From NCBI RefSeq assembly GCF_000769655.1, contig NZ_CP008887.1, forward strand, positions 1,178,001 to 1,242,000: a DNA stretch of 64,000 bases. The letters are read 5' to 3'. The number at the start of each line of letters is the position of its first letter. Position 1 is the stretch's first letter. Under the pieces are notes generated by a model. The model was not told where the DNA came from. It searched no databases and saw only the letters and a program-made list of their open reading frames with translations. The stretch comes from Thermococcus eurythermalis (GTDB lineage: Archaea; Methanobacteriota_B; Thermococci; Thermococcales; Thermococcaceae). Shown one piece after another: positions 9,097 to 21,478 of this stretch. The position numbers and the translations under genes were made by a program.

Positions 9097-12000
9097 ATGG
9101 GTAGAGGAGTTACTGTTAACGAGTCCACTCTAACTCCGGACGAGCTCTGGCTCGTTATGGAGTCCTACTGGAAGGAAAAGGGTCTCGTGAGACAGCACCT
9201 CGATTCTTACAACGCGTTCATTGACCACGGCCTTCAGGAAGTCGTAAACGAGTTTGGCGGGGTCAAGCCAGACATCCCCGGCCTTGAGGTCAAGTTCGGA
9301 AAGATTAGGATCGGCAAGCCCGAGTTCCAGGAGGCCCAGGGCCAGAGAAGGCCGCTTTACCCCATGGACGCCCGTATCAGGAACCTCACCTATTCGGCAC
9401 CGCTTTACCTTGAGCTTATCCCCGTCGTCAATGGCATCGAGCAGGAGCCAGTCGAAGTTCGCATTGGGGAATTGCCGATAATGCTCAAGTCCAAGGCCTG
9501 TAGGCTCTACGGCCTCAGTGACGAGGAGCTCATAAAGCTCGGCGAGGACCCGAAGGACCCCGGAGGATACTTCATTATCAACGGTTCTGAGAGGGTTATC
9601 GTCTCTATCGAGGATCTGGCCCCGAACAAGACCCTCGTTGAGCGCGACGAGAGACAGAACAAGGTCGTCGCCAAGGTGTTCTCCTACAGGCACGGTTACA
9701 GGGCCCTCATAACCGTTGAGAGAAAGAAAGATGGAATCCTTTACGTTTCTATCCCGAACGTCCCCAAGCCGGTCAAGTTCGTCTACGTGATGAGAGCCCT
9801 CGGTCTCCTCAGCGATAAGGAGATAGTCGAGGCAGTGAGCGACGACCCGAGGATCCAGCAGGTTCTCTTCGACAACCTTGAGGACGCCAGCGACATCAGG
9901 ACTCAGGAGGAAGCTTTGGATCTCATAGGAAGGCTCTCCCTTCCGGGCCAGCCGAAGGAGTACAGGCTCAAGAGGGCCGAGCACATTATAGACAACAACC
10001 TTCTGCCCCACATGGGCGTCGAGCCCGAAAACAGAAGGGCCAAGGCCTACTACCTCGGTATGATGGCCCTCAAGGTTCTGGAGCTTTCCCTCGGCCTCCG
10101 TGACGAGGACGATAAGGACCACTACGCCAACAAGAGGCTCAAGCTCGCTGGAGACCTCCTCAAGGACCTCTTCCGCGTCGCCTTCGGCCAGCTCGTCAAG
10201 GACATGCAGTACCAGATGACCAAGACATACCAGAGGAAGGGCGAGCGCTACACCTTTGAGAACGTTCAGCGCTTTGTGAGGAACTCGATAAGGCCGGACG
10301 TCCTCAGCGAGAGGATTGAGCACGCGCTTGCGACCGGTGCCTGGCCCGGCGGAAGGACCGGTGTGAGCCAGCTCCTTGACAGAACCAACTACATCTCAAC
10401 GCTCTCCCACCTGAGGCGTGTGACCTCACCGCTCAGCAGGGACCAGCCGCACTTCGAGGCCCGTGACCTGCACGGAACCCACTGGGGAAGAATCTGTCCG
10501 ACCGAGACTCCTGAAGGTCCGAACTGTGGTCTCGTCAAGAACCTCGCCCTCATGTCCCAGATTACCACCGGAATCCCCGAGAAAGACGTCCGCGAGTACC
10601 TCATGAAGCTCGGTGTTGTTTCAATCGAGGAGAAGAGGCCGGCTCCAGGTCTCTACCGTGTGTACCTTAACGGTGTCCTCATCGGAACGATTGAGGACGG
10701 TAAGTCCCTCGTCGAGAGGATTAGGGACGACAGGAGAAGCGGTAAGATAAGCGACGTCATCAACGTTGCCCTCTACGAGGACGAAGAGGTTAAGGAAATT
10801 TACGTCAACAGCGACGACGGTAGGGTTAGGAGGCCCCTCATCATAGTCGAGAACGGCAAGCCCAGGCTCACCCGCGAGCACATCGAGGGCATAAAGAACG
10901 GCCAGCTTACCTGGAGCGACCTCGTAAAGATGGGAGTCATTGAGTACCTTGACGCTGAGGAAGAGGAGAACGCCTACGTTGCCACCTGGCCGTGGGAGGT
11001 CACCGAAGAGCACACACACCTCGAGCTGATGCCGGCCGCGATACTCGGTATACCTGCTTCGATCGTCCCGTATCCGGAGCACAACGCCGCTCCGCGTAAC
11101 ACCTACGGTGCCGGTATGGCCAAGCAGAGCCTCGGTCTCGGATGGGCCAACTTCAGGATTCGCGTTGACACCCGCGGTCACCTCATGCACTACCCGCAGG
11201 TTCCGCTCGTCAACTCGAGGATAATGAAGGCCGTTGGTTTCGAGGAGAGGCCAGCCGGTCAGAACTTCGTCGTTGCCGTCCTCAGCTACGGCGGTTACAA
11301 CATGGAAGATGCAATCATTATGAACAAGGCCTCCATCGAGCGCGGTCTCGCTCGTTCGACCTTCTTCAGAACCTACGAGGCCGAGGAGAAGAGATATCTG
11401 GGTGGTCAGAAGGACACCTTCGAGGTTCCAGACCCGACCATCCAGGGCTACCTCGGTGAGAAATACTACCGCCACCTTGACGAGGACGGTCTCATCTTCC
11501 CTGAGTCCAAGGTTGAGGGCAAGGACGTCCTTGTCGGAAGGACTTCACCGCCGAGGTTCCTTGAGGAGCAGAGCGGTCTCGGCGGAATGGCCCTCCAGGG
11601 GAGAAGAGAGACCAGCGTCACCGTCAGGCCGAGCGAGAGCGGTATAGTTGATAAGGTCATCGTGACTGAGACCGGAGACGGAACCAAGCTCGTCAAGGTT
11701 ACCGTCAGGGACCTCCGTATCCCAGAGCTCGGTGACAAGTTCGCTTCAAGGCACGGTCAGAAGGGTGTCATCGGTCTCATCGTCCCGCAGGAGGACATGC
11801 CCTGGACCGAGAGCGGTATCGTTCCAGATTTGATAGTCAACCCGCACGGTATCCCGAGCCGTATGACCGTCGGGCAGCTCATCGAGGCAATAGGCGGAAA
11901 GGTCGCGTCCCTCACAGGAAGGAGAGTTGACGGTACCGCGTTCATCGGTGAGCCGGAGGAGAGGCTCAGGAAGGAGCTTGAGGAGCTCGGCTTCAAGCAC

Positions 12001-12468
12001 AGCGGCAGGGAGGTCATGTACGACGGCATAACCGGAAGGCGCCTTGAGGCTGATATATTCGTCGGCGTCATCTACTACCAGAGGCTCCACCACATGGTCG
12101 CCGACAAGATGCACGCGCGCTCAAGAGGTCCGGTTCAGGTTCTCACCAAGCAGCCGACCGAGGGTAGAGCGAGGGAAGGTGGTCTCAGGTTCGGTGAGAT
12201 GGAGCGTGACGTCCTCATCGGACACGGAGCGGCAATGCTCCTAATCGAGCGTCTCCTCGAGGAGAGCGACAAGACAGAGGTGCTGGTCTGTGAGAACTGC
12301 GGACACCTTGCACTTGAGGACAAGCGCAGAGGAAGGGTCTACTGCCCGGTCTGTGGCGAAGAGGAGAGAATAAGCAAGGTCGAGATGAGCTACGCGTTTA
12401 AGTTGCTCCTCGACGAGTTGAAGGCTATGGTGATTAGGCCGTCCCTCAGGTTGAAGGATAGGGTGTGA
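9097..12468 (+). CDS. rpoB: RNA polymerase subunit B (unsplit)
   Basis: A 1123-residue second-largest polymerase subunit, unsplit as is usual in Thermococcales. Recognisable pieces include the protrusion/lobe region, [44 protein letters not shown] and the C-terminal zinc site [22 protein letters not shown]. The start is ATG 9097 behind GGGGTGA. Its stop lies just upstream of the rpoA1 start. Confidence 0.97.
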   Translation: MGRGVTVNESTLTPDELWLVMESYWKEKGLVRQHLDSYNAFIDHGLQEVVNEFGGVKPDIPGLEVKFGKIRIGKPEFQEAQGQRRPLYPMDARIRNLTYSAPLYLELIPVVNGIEQEPVEVRIGELPIMLKSKACRLYGLSDEELIKLGEDPKDPGGYFIINGSERVIVSIEDLAPNKTLVERDERQNKVVAKVFSYRHGYRALITVERKKDGILYVSIPNVPKPVKFVYVMRALGLLSDKEIVEAVSDDPRIQQVLFDNLEDASDIRTQEEALDLIGRLSLPGQPKEYRLKRAEHIIDNNLLPHMGVEPENRRAKAYYLGMMALKVLELSLGLRDEDDKDHYANKRLKLAGDLLKDLFRVAFGQLVKDMQYQMTKTYQRKGERYTFENVQRFVRNSIRPDVLSERIEHALATGAWPGGRTGVSQLLDRTNYISTLSHLRRVTSPLSRDQPHFEARDLHGTHWGRICPTETPEGPNCGLVKNLALMSQITTGIPEKDVREYLMKLGVVSIEEKRPAPGLYRVYLNGVLIGTIEDGKSLVERIRDDRRSGKISDVINVALYEDEEVKEIYVNSDDGRVRRPLIIVENGKPRLTREHIEGIKNGQLTWSDLVKMGVIEYLDAEEEENAYVATWPWEVTEEHTHLELMPAAILGIPASIVPYPEHNAAPRNTYGAGMAKQSLGLGWANFRIRVDTRGHLMHYPQVPLVNSRIMKAVGFEERPAGQNFVVAVLSYGGYNMEDAIIMNKASIERGLARSTFFRTYEAEEKRYLGGQKDTFEVPDPTIQGYLGEKYYRHLDEDGLIFPESKVEGKDVLVGRTSPPRFLEEQSGLGGMALQGRRETSVTVRPSESGIVDKVIVTETGDGTKLVKVTVRDLRIPELGDKFASRHGQKGVIGLIVPQEDMPWTESGIVPDLIVNPHGIPSRMTVGQLIEAIGGKVASLTGRRVDGTAFIGEPEERLRKELEELGFKHSGREVMYDGITGRRLEADIFVGVIYYQRLHHMVADKMHARSRGPVQVLTKQPTEGRAREGGLRFGEMERDVLIGHGAAMLLIERLLEESDKTEVLVCENCGHLALEDKRRGRVYCPVCGEEERISKVEMSYAFKLLLDELKAMVIRPSLRLKDRV

Positions 12469-12473
12469 GAGCC

Positions 12474-15191
12474 ATGCAGTCGATGAAAAAGGTCATCGGG
12501 AGTATCGAGTTTGGAATACTCTCACCCCAGGAAATCAGAAAGATGAGCGCCGCCGAGATCACAGTTCCAGATACCTACGACGATGACGGTTACCCAATAG
12601 AAGGCGGCCTTATGGACAAGAGGCTCGGTGTCATTGACCCCGGTCTCAGGTGTGAGACCTGTGGAGCAAGGGCCGGCGAGTGTCCGGGCCACTTTGGCCA
12701 CGTCGAGCTCGCGAGACCGGTCATTCACGTCGGCTTCGCCAAGACCATTCACCGCGTCCTTGAGAGCACCTGTAGGGAGTGCGGCAGGATAAAGCTCACC
12801 GACGAGGAAATAGAGGAGTACATGAAGAAGTTTGAGGTAATGGGCGACCGCAAGAAGGCCAAGGACAAGCTGATCAAGGAAATCCACAAGAAGGCCAAGG
12901 AGAGAATGGTCTGCCCGCACTGTGGAGCGCCGCAGTTCCCGATTAAGTTCGAGAGGCCGACCATCTACTGGGAGCTCAGGAAGGACGAGGAGGGCAACGA
13001 GTACAAGCACAGAATGATGCCGAGCGAGGTGCGCGACAGGCTTGAGAAGATACCCGACAAGGACCTGCCGCTCCTCGGCCTCCACCCGGAGAAGTCCAGG
13101 CCGGAATGGATGGTTCTCACAGTCCTCCCGGTTCCGCCGGTCACAATGAGGCCGTCCATCACGCTTGAGAGCGGTATCAGAGCCGAGGACGACCTCACCC
13201 ACAAGCTCGTTGACATCATCCGTATCAACAACAGGCTCAAGAGCAACATCGAGGCCGGTGCGCCGCAGCTCATCATCGAGGATCTTTGGGACCTCCTCCA
13301 GTACCACGTCACCACCTATATCAACAACGAGACCTCCGGAATTCCGCCGGCAAAGCACAAGAGCGGAAGGCCCCTCAAGACCCTTGCCCAGAGGCTTAAG
13401 GGTAAGGAGGGCCGCTTCCGTGGAAACCTCAGCGGTAAGCGTGTTAACTTCTCGGCCCGTACTGTCATCAGCCCCGACCCGATGATAAGCATAAACGAGG
13501 TCGGTGTCCCGCTCGCCGTAGCTATGGAGCTCACCGTTCCGGAGAAGGTCACCGAGTTCAACTACGAGAAGCTCAAGAAAATGGTGCTCAACGGTCCCGA
13601 GAAGTATCCTGGAGCCAACTACGTCATCGACCCAGAGGGGAGGAGAATCCGCCTCATGGAGAACAACCTTGAGTTAATAGCCGAGAAGCTCGACATCGGC
13701 TGGACTGTCGAGAGGCACCTCCTCGACGGAGACATAGTCCTATTCAACAGACAGCCGTCCCTCCACAGGATGTCCATCATGGCCCACCGCGTTAGAGTAA
13801 TGCCGTACAGAACCTTCCGCCTCAACCTCGCCGTCTGTCCGCCCTACAACGCCGATTTCGACGGTGACGAAATGAACCTCCACGTGCCCCAGACCGAGGA
13901 GGCCCAGGCTGAGGCCAAGATACTCATGGAGGTTCAGAACCACATCATCTCTCCGAGGTACGGTGGCCCGCTCATCGCTGGAATCCAGGATCACATCTCC
14001 GGTGGCTACCTGCTCACCCGTGAGGGCGCCTACTTTACCCGCCTAGAGGTCGAGCAGATGCTCATGTTCGCCGGCATTGATGTCAAGGAGCTCCCCAAGC
14101 CGGACAAGGTTGAAAACGGCGTTGAGCTCTGGAGCGGGAAGACGATATTCTCACTCCTGCTTCCTGAAGACCTGACTATCTGGTTCCGCAACAAGCTCTG
14201 CGACGAGCCGGAGCGCTGTGAGGCCCTCGAGAAGCTCATCGAGGAGAAACTCATTCCAAGCGAGGAGGAGGTTAGGGCTTTAGCGTACGACGGCTTTGTT
14301 TATATACAGAACGGAAAGCTCCTCAGCGGTGCCATAGACAAGAAGGCCTACGGTAGAGAAGACGGAAAGCTCCTCGACATCATCGTCAGGGAGTACGGCG
14401 TCGAGAGGGGCAGGCAGTTCCTTGACCAGGTCACCAAGCTGGCTATCTGGGTCATCACCCACAAGGGCTTCACTACTGCCATAGACGACGAAGACCTCCC
14501 ACAGGAGGCCCTCGACAGGATTAGGGAAATCATTCGCGAGGCTGAGGAGAGGGTTAACAGGCTCATTGAGGCATACAAGCGCGGCGAGCTTGAACCGCTC
14601 CCGGGTAAGACCCTTGAGGAGACCCTTGAGAGCAAGATTATGGCAGTCCTGGCCGAGGCGCGTGACAGTGCCGGTAAGGTCGCCGAGAGGTACCTCGGTA
14701 TGAGCAACCACGCGGTCATCATGGCCAAGACCGGAGCGAGGGGTAAGATACTCAACATCACCCAGATGGCGGCGATGCTCGGTCAGCAGTCCATCCGTGG
14801 TAAGCGTCTCTACCGTGGCTACCGCGGAAGGGTTCTCACGCACTTCAGACCGGGTGATTTGGGAGCGAGGGCGAAGGGATTCGTCATCAACTCCTACAAG
14901 AGCGGTCTTACGCCACAGGAGTACTTCTTCCACGCAATGGGTGGACGTGAGGGTCTCGTTGACACCGCAGTTAGAACTGCCCAGAGCGGTTACATGCAGA
15001 GGAGGCTCATCAACGCACTCCAGGACCTCAAGGTGGACTACGACGGAACGGTCAGAGACCCGACCGGAATCATCGTCCAGTTCCGTTATGGTGAGGACGG
15101 AGTTGACCCGATGAGGAGCTGGGGAGGCAAGACGGTTGACCTCGACAGGGTTATAATAAGAACCCTGTTGAAGACCCGCGCCAAGGGGTGA
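12474..15191 (+). CDS. rpoA1: RNA polymerase subunit A' (N-terminal part of the largest subunit)
   Basis: The 905-residue A' subunit. It carries the clamp zinc sites ([17 protein letters not shown] and CRECG...CPHCG) and the catalytic magnesium loop [11 protein letters not shown]. Three in-frame starts are possible: GTG 12465, ATG 12474 and ATG 12483. ATG 12474 fits the GGTGTGAG spacing. The archaeal split of the largest subunit falls after this gene and rpoA2 supplies the rest. Confidence 0.95.
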   Translation: MQSMKKVIGSIEFGILSPQEIRKMSAAEITVPDTYDDDGYPIEGGLMDKRLGVIDPGLRCETCGARAGECPGHFGHVELARPVIHVGFAKTIHRVLESTCRECGRIKLTDEEIEEYMKKFEVMGDRKKAKDKLIKEIHKKAKERMVCPHCGAPQFPIKFERPTIYWELRKDEEGNEYKHRMMPSEVRDRLEKIPDKDLPLLGLHPEKSRPEWMVLTVLPVPPVTMRPSITLESGIRAEDDLTHKLVDIIRINNRLKSNIEAGAPQLIIEDLWDLLQYHVTTYINNETSGIPPAKHKSGRPLKTLAQRLKGKEGRFRGNLSGKRVNFSARTVISPDPMISINEVGVPLAVAMELTVPEKVTEFNYEKLKKMVLNGPEKYPGANYVIDPEGRRIRLMENNLELIAEKLDIGWTVERHLLDGDIVLFNRQPSLHRMSIMAHRVRVMPYRTFRLNLAVCPPYNADFDGDEMNLHVPQTEEAQAEAKILMEVQNHIISPRYGGPLIAGIQDHISGGYLLTREGAYFTRLEVEQMLMFAGIDVKELPKPDKVENGVELWSGKTIFSLLLPEDLTIWFRNKLCDEPERCEALEKLIEEKLIPSEEEVRALAYDGFVYIQNGKLLSGAIDKKAYGREDGKLLDIIVREYGVERGRQFLDQVTKLAIWVITHKGFTTAIDDEDLPQEALDRIREIIREAEERVNRLIEAYKRGELEPLPGKTLEETLESKIMAVLAEARDSAGKVAERYLGMSNHAVIMAKTGARGKILNITQMAAMLGQQSIRGKRLYRGYRGRVLTHFRPGDLGARAKGFVINSYKSGLTPQEYFFHAMGGREGLVDTAVRTAQSGYMQRRLINALQDLKVDYDGTVRDPTGIIVQFRYGEDGVDPMRSWGGKTVDLDRVIIRTLLKTRAKG

Positions 15192-15196
15192 TGCTC

Positions 15197-16372
15197 ATGG
15201 TATCCGACAAGACCATAAGGAGCCTTGTTGAGCGTGCTGACCTTCCAGCGAGCGTTAAGGAAGAGCTCTACCAGAAGCTCGTGAAATACAACGAGAAATA
15301 CAAGCTCAAGAAGTCAGAGGTTGAAGCGATAATCGAGGAGACCGTGAAGGAGTACCAGAGGGCCCTCGTTGAGCCCGGAGAGGCGGTGGGTACCGTTGCG
15401 GCGCAGTCCATCGGTGAGCCTTCAACGCAGATGACCCTCAACACCTTCCACTACGCGGGTGTCGCAGAGATTAACGTCACTCTCGGTCTGCCAAGAATCA
15501 TCGAGATCGTTGATGCCAGAAAGAACCCGTCAACCCCAATCATGACCGTCTACCTCGACGAGAATCACCGCTACGACAGGGAGAAGGCCCTCGAGGTTGC
15601 GAGGCGCATTGAGGGTACCACCCTTGAGAACCTCGCGAGGGAGGAGACGATAGATATACTTAACTTCGAGTACGTCGTCGAAATTGACCCCGAGAGGCTT
15701 GAGAAGGCTGGACTTGACATGGAGAAAGTTAAGAGGAAGCTTGAGAGCTCGTTCAAGAGCGCCGAGTTTGAGGCTGAAGGATACACGCTCATAGTAAGGC
15801 CGAAGAAGGTAACGAAGCTCTCAGACCTCAGAAAGCTTGCCGAAAAGGTTAAAAAGCACCGCCTTAAGGGTCTCTCGGGCGTCGGGAAGACCATCATAAG
15901 GAAGGAAGGCGACGAGTACGTGATATACACCGAGGGCTCAAACTTCAAGCAGGTGCTCAAGGTTCCTGGCGTTGACCCGACCAGGACGAGGACGAACAAC
16001 ATCCACGAAATCGCCGCAGTGCTCGGAATCGAGGCCGCGAGGAACGCCATCATCGAGGAAATCGTCAGCACCATGCAGGAGCAAGGTCTTGAAGTTGATG
16101 TCAGACACATCATGCTCGTCGCTGATATGATGACCCTCGACGGTGTCATCCTGCCGATAGGCAGGCATGGTATCGTCGGGGAAAAGGCTAGTGTACTCGC
16201 CAGGGCGGCCTTCGAGATTACAACACAGCACCTGTTCGAGGCCGCCGAGAGGGGAGAAGAAGACCCGCTCAACGGTGTCGTTGAGAACGTCCTCATAGGC
16301 CAGCCCGTCCCTGTCGGTACGGGAATCGTCAAGCTGGCAATGAATCTCCCCCTGAGACCGAAAAGGGAGTAG
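15197..16372 (+). CDS. rpoA2: RNA polymerase subunit A'' (C-terminal part of the largest subunit)
   Basis: The 391-residue A'' subunit, which completes the largest subunit together with A'. It contains the bridge/trigger-loop and jaw region with [25 protein letters not shown] and, near the end, [15 protein letters not shown] and [22 protein letters not shown] 15197 is favoured over GTG 15188 and ATG 15191 because GGGGTGAT then sits at normal spacing. It follows rpoA1 directly. Confidence 0.95.
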   Translation: MVSDKTIRSLVERADLPASVKEELYQKLVKYNEKYKLKKSEVEAIIEETVKEYQRALVEPGEAVGTVAAQSIGEPSTQMTLNTFHYAGVAEINVTLGLPRIIEIVDARKNPSTPIMTVYLDENHRYDREKALEVARRIEGTTLENLAREETIDILNFEYVVEIDPERLEKAGLDMEKVKRKLESSFKSAEFEAEGYTLIVRPKKVTKLSDLRKLAEKVKKHRLKGLSGVGKTIIRKEGDEYVIYTEGSNFKQVLKVPGVDPTRTRTNNIHEIAAVLGIEAARNAIIEEIVSTMQEQGLEVDVRHIMLVADMMTLDGVILPIGRHGIVGEKASVLARAAFEITTQHLFEAAERGEEDPLNGVVENVLIGQPVPVGTGIVKLAMNLPLRPKRE

Positions 16373-16385
16373 GGAGGTGTAGTTA

Positions 16386-17131
<746 letters not shown>

Positions 17132-17141
17132 GGTGATGTTC

Positions 17142-17585
17142 ATGGCTGGAAAGAAGGCCCCGTATGGAGAGTTTGCCGGAAGGAAGCTCAAGCTCAAGAG
17201 AAAGAAGTTCCGCTGGAGTGACATCAGGTACAAGAGGAGAGTCCTCCGCCTCAAGGAGAAGAGCGACCCGCTTGAGGGCGCTCCGCAGGCAAGGGGAATC
17301 GTCCTTGAGAAGATTGCTGTCGAGGCTAAGCAGCCGAACTCGGCTATGCGTAAGGCAGTTAGAGTTCAGCTCATCAAGAACGGTAAGGTCGTTACCGCCT
17401 TCACCCCTGGTGACGGTGCTATCAACCACATCGACGAGCACGACGAGGTCATCATCGAGGGAATCGGTGGTCCAAAGGGCGGTTCGATGGGTGATATCCC
17501 AGGAATCAGGTACAAGGTCGTCAAGGTGAACCGCGTTAGCCTCAAGGAGCTCGTCAAGGGAAGGAAGGAGAAGCCGAGGAGGTGA
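17142..17585 (+). CDS. rps12: ribosomal protein uS12
   Basis: The 147-residue archaeal S12. It starts [17 protein letters not shown] and contains [15 protein letters not shown] and the decoding-site segment [20 protein letters not shown] 17142 is chosen over GTG 17133 and ATG 17136, with GAGGTGATG just upstream. Part of the rpo operon. Confidence 0.95.
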
Positions 17586-17590
17586 AGTGA

Positions 17591-18238
17591 ATGGCCAAGC
17601 CGCTTACAGAGCGCTTTTTCATCCCGAAGGAGCTTAAGGTCATGGGCAGGTGGAGCGTTGAGGACGTTACCATCAACGACCCGTCCCTCAGACCCTACAT
17701 AAACCTCGACGCGAGAATCCTCCCGCACAGCCACGGAAGGCACGCCAAGAAGCCCTTCGGCAAGGCCCAGGTTCATATCGTTGAGAGGCTCATCAACAAG
17801 GTCATGAGGAGCGGTGCCAGTCACTACAAGGCCGGCGGCCACTTCATGAGGAGGGAGCACCGCTCGATAATGAGCAAGAAGATGAAGGCCTACGAGGTCG
17901 TCAAGGAGGCCTTCATGATAATCGAGAAGAGGACGAAGGAGAACCCGATCCAGGTTCTCGTCAGGGCCATCGAGAACTCCGCCCCGAGGGAGGACACCAC
18001 CACCATTGCCTTCGGTGGAATCCGCTACCACATGGCCGTTGACGTCTCCCCGCTCAGGAGGCTCGACATAGCCCTCAAGAACATCGCCCTCGGTGCTAGC
18101 ATAAAGTGCTACCGCAACAAGACCACCTTTGCCCAGGCCCTCGCCGAGGAAATCATCGCTGCCGCCAACAGGGACCCGAAGAGCTTCGCCTACAGCAAGA
18201 AGGAAGAGATTGAGAGGATTGCCCAGTCCTCCCGCTGA
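17591..18238 (+). CDS. rps7: ribosomal protein uS7
   Basis: A 215-residue S7, the 16S rRNA-binding head protein of the small subunit. It contains [11 protein letters not shown] and [21 protein letters not shown]. It is the last gene of the operon, six bases after rps12. The 116 bases that follow hold no gene I can support. Confidence 0.95.
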   Translation: MAKPLTERFFIPKELKVMGRWSVEDVTINDPSLRPYINLDARILPHSHGRHAKKPFGKAQVHIVERLINKVMRSGASHYKAGGHFMRREHRSIMSKKMKAYEVVKEAFMIIEKRTKENPIQVLVRAIENSAPREDTTTIAFGGIRYHMAVDVSPLRRLDIALKNIALGASIKCYRNKTTFAQALAEEIIAAANRDPKSFAYSKKEEIERIAQSSR

Positions 18239-18354
18239 GGGCTGGTTTCTTCTACCCTCTTCTCAATTTCCTCTCTGCATCTGCGTTCTGGAGAATAAAA
18301 AGAAGTGTCCGGCAGTATTGTGTTCTCTTACAGAACAGAGGCCGATTCAAGTTT

Positions 18355-19476
18355 TCAACTTATCAGGCTTTTCCCCACCATGTTGGCCGGCTTCTCCACG
18401 CCAAAGAACATCAGCACTGTCGGGGCTATGTCCATCAGGCTCGGTTCTTCGAGTTCCACGTTCTCAAAGCCCCAGAGGATTAGCGGAACCTTCACTACGG
18501 GCTCGTTCATCGAGCCGTGCATCCCCTTGACCCAGTGGCTCACGCCCTTTACACCCCTGCACATCCTGTGGGAGCAGAACCAGTAGCCCGGCCTGGCAGA
18601 GACTATCAGCTCGCCGCTGTTCGGGCTGTTTAGGTGCTCTAAATCCTCGCGGAAGAAGACCGCCCCAACGCCTGGTGCCTTTCTGAGGACTTCAAAGGCT
18701 TCCTCTGCCTCGTTCGGGTTTCTCAGATAGACGTGAACCCCACCCCCCAAGGAAACGCGGAGCGTCTCTATGCCGTGTTTTCTTAGGTAGGCCTTCAGGT
18801 TCACCCACGTGTGGACTTCTTCCTGCCCATGGTCGGCGAAGATAATGAAGGCGTACTCGTCTTTAAGGCGCTCCCAGAGGGTTCTAACAGCGGTATCAAC
18901 TGTCTCAACGGCCTTGAGCGCGCCCTCGCTCAGGGGCCCGTGGTCATGGCTCATTCCGTCAATCGAGGCGAAGTGGACGAGTAGCAAGTCGGGTCTGCAC
19001 TCCTCGTAGAGGTAGATTGCCGAGTTGAGAACCCACAGGTCTTTTCTCCAGTCACGGCCGTGCTGTCGGTACATCTCGTCGCTCGCGAAGAAGGGCGGGA
19101 ATATCCTGACGTCCGTCCCGCTGAAGGGGGGCATGGTGTAACCTGAAACACTCGCCGTCCTGACGCCTCGCCCCCGGAGTATGTCAACTATGGTAGGGGC
19201 CTTAATGACCCTGTGGGGGTTGAAGGCGACCTCATAGTCGTAGAAGTTCACCTTCCTGTCGGTTAGCCTGTCGTAGTAGCCGTTCTCGACGACGCCGTGG
19301 TCTTTTGGCCAGACCCCCGTCATAACGCTCGTGTGGACTAAGTCAGTCAGCGTCGGGAAGATTGAATCCACTACCGCGAAGCTTCCAGTCTCAGCTAACT
19401 CGCTGAGAAACGGCATATGCTCCAGGTTGTAAACACCGTTGCCGTCGAGGCTTATGAGGGCGAGCTTTTTTCTCAT
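18355..19476 (-). CDS. type I phosphodiesterase/nucleotide pyrophosphatase-like protein (alkaline phosphatase superfamily)
   Basis: A 373-residue soluble metallo-hydrolase of the alkaline phosphatase superfamily. Evidence is the metal-binding start ALISLDGNGV, a Ser/Thr nucleophile region FPTLTDLVHTSVMTGVWPKDHGV, IDGMSHDHGP and the second metal site IFADHGQEEVHTWV. Physiological substrates in this family are diverse and not predictable here. Its ATG overlaps the stop of the PemK-like toxin gene by four bases, so it appears to be third in that operon. Confidence 0.82.
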   Translation of the reverse strand: MRKKLALISLDGNGVYNLEHMPFLSELAETGSFAVVDSIFPTLTDLVHTSVMTGVWPKDHGVVENGYYDRLTDRKVNFYDYEVAFNPHRVIKAPTIVDILRGRGVRTASVSGYTMPPFSGTDVRIFPPFFASDEMYRQHGRDWRKDLWVLNSAIYLYEECRPDLLLVHFASIDGMSHDHGPLSEGALKAVETVDTAVRTLWERLKDEYAFIIFADHGQEEVHTWVNLKAYLRKHGIETLRVSLGGGVHVYLRNPNEAEEAFEVLRKAPGVGAVFFREDLEHLNSPNSGELIVSARPGYWFCSHRMCRGVKGVSHWVKGMHGSMNEPVVKVPLILWGFENVELEEPSLMDIAPTVLMFFGVEKPANMVGKSLIS

Positions 19477-19808
19477 GGTTCAAACCCCAAAAGTGAACAT
19501 ATCTTTTGATTTATCTCCCTTTTGAGAAGCGGCCCAATTTCTCCAAGCTCACCGATAAGGATATCCTTCTGAACTGTCGCTATCTTTGTGAGCCGAACAA
19601 AAGATGAAACTTTAAGGCCAGTTAAGTGAAACTCGGGATGGGACTGCTCAATTAGAACGTCCGTTTTGGGATTATAATGCTCAACTCTTGAGGAGATAAA
19701 GGCTAATGTAACGTCGTTTCTGTCCTCAAACAGCACAAGGGCGGGACGAAGTTTAGTGCCCTTTAGGCTTGTAAACGGAAACGGCACGAGGACTACCTTT
19801 CCCTTCAT
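19473..19808 (-). CDS. PemK/MazF-like endoribonuclease toxin
   Basis: A 111-residue protein with the MazF/PemK fold signature: the N-terminal GKVVLVPFPFTSLKGTKLRPALVL and a later KVSSFVRLTKIATVQKDIL. Members of this family cleave mRNA and are neutralised by a small partner encoded just upstream, as here. It overlaps both neighbours by four bases. Toxin activity is inferred from family and layout. Confidence 0.8.
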   Translation of the reverse strand: MKGKVVLVPFPFTSLKGTKLRPALVLFEDRNDVTLAFISSRVEHYNPKTDVLIEQSHPEFHLTGLKVSSFVRLTKIATVQKDILIGELGEIGPLLKREINQKICSLLGFEP

Positions 19809-20002
19809 CTGTATCTCACCTTAAGGTCTTCCTCAGAATAAATGTCCGGTTCGTCTTCAAGGAAGTCCCTTAGGGATTCTTCAGAGAGCTTCATTATGGC
19901 ATAGCCCTCCTCCACCTCAAGCAACTCGTTCAGGAGCCGCTCTATATGCTCAAGCTTCTTCTCAATCCGCATGAGTTCCCTAACAACGTCAACCCCTTCC
20001 AC
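19805..20002 (-). CDS. probable antitoxin for the PemK-like toxin
   Basis: A small acidic protein of about 65 residues with a helical, coiled-coil-like start (RIEKKLEHIERLLNELLEVEEG) and an acidic tail (DFLEDEPDIYSEEDLKVRYR). It has no obvious DNA-binding motif. The start is taken as GTG 20002, which has GGGGGTGAT three bases upstream; the frame itself opens at 20038. The role is inferred from its size and four-base overlap with the toxin gene. Confidence 0.65.
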   Translation of the reverse strand: MEGVDVVRELMRIEKKLEHIERLLNELLEVEEGYAIMKLSEESLRDFLEDEPDIYSEEDLKVRYR

Positions 20003-20067
20003 ACAATCACCCCCAGGTGGTGTCAGCCTGACGTGCACTCATCATCTTCAGTGGGATGGAGTGGTCA

Positions 20068-21333
20068 TCATCCACCTGCTTTCTCTCTGTTGAGGCGGTA
20101 TAAATTCTTTCCGAGCCACTCGTCTAAGGTTTTCTGCCTCGCGAGACTTCCTAAGATGTAGCTCCTCTTGAGGTACTCCTCGAACGGGTGCTCAAGGCGT
20201 CTTTTTATGGCATCGAGGGCCTCGTTGAGCGTCTCAAAACGACCGATTGGATTGTTCAACGCTTTCTTTATGCCTAGGCGAATCTGCCAGACGCCGACGG
20301 GGGCGTAGTACTCGGGCGTGACTTCCCTAAAGACGACAGCCCGTGCCTGCCTCCTTCTCGCTCTGAGAGCTTCGAGGACGCTTAAGCGGGCGGCGTGGTA
20401 TGCGCCGGCCGTTTCCTTGACGTACTCTTTTCTCCCCCTGAAGTCCTCGTAGTCGTGTATGACGCTCGGCCTCTCACTGCCGAAGAGAGAGCCCTTGAGC
20501 CAGACCTCAAGGAGCTCAAAGGAGTAGCTCTCAGGCATCAGCAGGACGGCGTAGCGGTTTCCAAGGAAGCGGTAGAAGTAGACCTCGTAGTCATTTATCC
20601 CCGGATAGTGCAGAATCTCGCGCCGCAGGTTCTTCCCAATCGTGTCCTGGACGGCCGTTATACTCCACCTCGTCGGGACGAGCTTTCTCTCAATTCCAAG
20701 GAGACCTGCCGAGAGGAGCCTTATGATGTAGTACTCGTCAAAGCCCCAGTTATAGAGGCGCATTATGGCCTGCTCCGCCTTCAGTTCATCGCTCACAACG
20801 TAGTCGGTTCTCTTCGGTATCCTTGGGTTCTCTGTCAGCTCGAAGTCGAGGAGCTCCGCTTTAGGCCCGATGGGCGGGGCGAACTCGCTCGGCAGAACCT
20901 TGAGGACGGGTTTTCTCTTTAGTATTATCTCGCTGTCCACGGGTTTTATTGACATCGCCAGCTCCTGAACCTCGCCCAGAATCCTACCGCTTTTCCTCAC
21001 GCTGACGTCTGCCTTTGTCTCGCCCATAACGAGAAGGGAGCGGTAGTAGAGGATGTCCTTTATCGTCTTGTTCTCCCACTTAAGAGGATTGTCGAGGTGG
21101 CTGGTGTTACCTTCAATCGGAGGCACAAGGGGGCCTACCCTGACCTTTGGGTAGCCGTACTCGCCGACGAAGATGCTCGGTGGGGAGGAGCCGAAGAGGT
21201 GGCGCTTGTTGAGCTTCTGCTCCACACTTCTGACTACCCTAAACCGCTCAAGAATCGGGCAGGTCGGCCTTCCGCAGAGGAGCTTCCTGCCCTTGCAGAC
21301 CGCACAGAGTTTTGAGTTGAAGAGTTCGACCAT
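20068..21333 (-). CDS. nreA: NreA-type DNA repair protein with PCNA-interaction motif
   Basis: A 421-residue protein of the archaeal Nre family, implicated in DNA-damage resistance together with PCNA. It has an N-terminal cysteine cluster (CAVCKGRKLLCGRPTCPI), a conserved FGSSPPSIFVGEYGYP segment and a C-terminal PIP-box-like motif, QKTLDEWL. The frame is open far upstream to 21930, but that part overlaps the divergent aor gene and its promoter. ATG 21333, giving MVELFNSKLCAVC, fits the family start. An alternative ATG at 21472 lies only about 15 bases after the TATA box. Confidence 0.8.
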   Translation of the reverse strand: MVELFNSKLCAVCKGRKLLCGRPTCPILERFRVVRSVEQKLNKRHLFGSSPPSIFVGEYGYPKVRVGPLVPPIEGNTSHLDNPLKWENKTIKDILYYRSLLVMGETKADVSVRKSGRILGEVQELAMSIKPVDSEIILKRKPVLKVLPSEFAPPIGPKAELLDFELTENPRIPKRTDYVVSDELKAEQAIMRLYNWGFDEYYIIRLLSAGLLGIERKLVPTRWSITAVQDTIGKNLRREILHYPGINDYEVYFYRFLGNRYAVLLMPESYSFELLEVWLKGSLFGSERPSVIHDYEDFRGRKEYVKETAGAYHAARLSVLEALRARRRQARAVVFREVTPEYYAPVGVWQIRLGIKKALNNPIGRFETLNEALDAIKRRLEHPFEEYLKRSYILGSLARQKTLDEWLGKNLYRLNREKAGG

Positions 21334-21478
21334 CGCTGGTAGCTCAGCTTGCTCTGTTTTATTCTTTTCTGTCCCATTTTCTTCCGGAGCAGTCCTTGAG
21401 AGGCCCCAATTGGTTGTTGTTTTAGTTAAGTTATTCTGTTTAACTTCTACTCCGGTGAACATAATGGTGTTTTCCCCA

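Noticed and set aside
9130-10323. Long minus-strand open frame opposite rpoB (397 codons), and others opposite rpoA1 and rpoA2
   Set aside because: High GC with strong codon bias leaves antisense frames open; the sense-strand polymerase genes are certain and these have no start signals or family features.
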